NCBI GenBank assembly: GCA_020403455.1
Contig: JADBXP010000005.1
Location: 1 to 64,000, forward strand
Direction: 5' to 3'
Origin: Chitinophagaceae bacterium
GTDB lineage: Bacteria; Bacteroidota; Bacteroidia; Chitinophagales; Chitinophagaceae
DNA: 64,000 nt
Each line of letters opens with the position of its first letter. Positions within the stretch are counted from its first letter, which is position 1. Positions 63,648-64,000 of this stretch are shown one piece after another. Made by a program: the position numbers and the translations under genes. The notes beneath the pieces are model-generated. The model was not told the DNA's origin, made no database searches, and was given only the letters and a program-made list of their open reading frames with translations.

Positions 63648-64000
63648 ATGAGTTCTTCCAACAATTTTTCCAACGAAATAACAGGAATAGGTCTTGCTCT
63701 TCTAGCAGTAATTATCTGGGGAGGAAATTTTGTTATAGCCCGAAGCGTGGTTGGTCAAATTGGTCCCATTTCTCTTGGTTTCTTTCGTTGGTTGATCGCT
63801 TCCTTGATCATGCTGCCCATCGCCTGGAAAACTTGTAAAAGAGAGTGGAATTCGATTTTCCAGAACCTAACCTATCTTTCTATAACTGCACTTTTCGGAA
63901 TCACCTTGTTCAATACACTGGTTTATGTAGCCGGACATTATACCGGTGCCATCAATATGGCAATGATCGGGACGACTTCCTCTCCAATTTTTTCAATTAT
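63648..64000 (+). CDS. EamA/DMT-family transporter (N-terminal part, cut by window end)
   Basis: The visible 117 codons start MSSSNNFSNEITGIGLALLAVIIWGGNFVIARSVVG and contain three to four hydrophobic segments with the WGGNFVIAR and FFRWLIASLIMLP text typical of EamA transporters. The gene continues past the window. It starts 19 bases after the radical SAM gene, probably in the same operon. Its substrate is unknown. Confidence 0.87.
   Translation, partial: MSSSNNFSNEITGIGLALLAVIIWGGNFVIARSVVGQIGPISLGFFRWLIASLIMLPIAWKTCKREWNSIFQNLTYLSITALFGITLFNTLVYVAGHYTGAINMAMIGTTSSPIFSI

Overview
The window looks like a chromosomal segment from a member of the Bacteroidota, probably of the Chitinophagaceae/Chitinophagales type (inference). 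Direct signs are a SusC/SusD pair, TonB-dependent receptors with carboxypeptidase-like N-terminal domains, many TAnnTTTG-type -7 promoter boxes, no consistent Shine-Dalgarno sequences, and Bacteroidota-typical genes (OstA-like LptA, CcsA/CcmF-like protein, YtxJ, DUF4294, DUF1835, DHCW cupin). About 50 protein genes and two tRNA genes are supported. I see no rRNA, CRISPR array, transposase or prophage.

Layout. 1-628 is non-coding and holds three copies of a CAAAGAC-rich repeat plus a separate hairpin. 690-5313 (minus) is a susC-susD nutrient-uptake operon. 5555-13853 is mainly housekeeping: rlmH, a rhomboid protease, tilS, glnS, tRNA-Arg, a secreted sialidase, a YdjC/ChbG-type deacetylase and apbE. 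14207-18973 is the least ordinary part: two paralogous small membrane proteins of a family I do not recognise flank a LytS/LytTR two-component system and an erythromycin-esterase-like lipoprotein, and the plus-strand genes end in closely related terminators. 19076-21589 holds an orphan ABC ATPase, ung and a PlsC acyltransferase. 21583-29238 is an envelope-biogenesis block: LptD-like protein, murein amidase, MlaD/MCE protein, LptA-like protein, then nhaA.

29260-45496 carries an S9 peptidase, a TonB receptor, an EamA transporter, a dolichyl-phosphate-mannose-synthase-like glycosyltransferase, an exonuclease and mpl. It continues with a 41-residue lipoprotein beside ytxJ, a porin, small proteins, and a CvfB-like/thiolase/GNAT operon. 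46703-52342 (minus) is a type IIA topoisomerase operon in which a DUF1835 gene and a cupin gene lie between the B and A subunits. 52436-57503 holds a YkgJ-type cysteine-cluster protein, a NamZ-like exo-muramidase, a beta-propeller protein, tRNA-Val, and the N-degron pair clpS-aat. 57570-60451 (minus) is ccmE-ccmF for cytochrome c maturation; the CcmE has the CxxxY heme motif instead of HxxxY. 60669 to the end has an arginase-family enzyme, a small membrane protein, a radical SAM protein and a truncated EamA transporter.

The gene layout is compact. Five convergent pairs overlap at their stop ends, and several -7 boxes sit only 3-5 bp before the start codon, which suggests leaderless or nearly leaderless mRNAs. 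The best candidate for an undescribed system is the 14.2-19.0 kb sensor/esterase/paralog module. All family calls are from reading motifs; no database search was possible.
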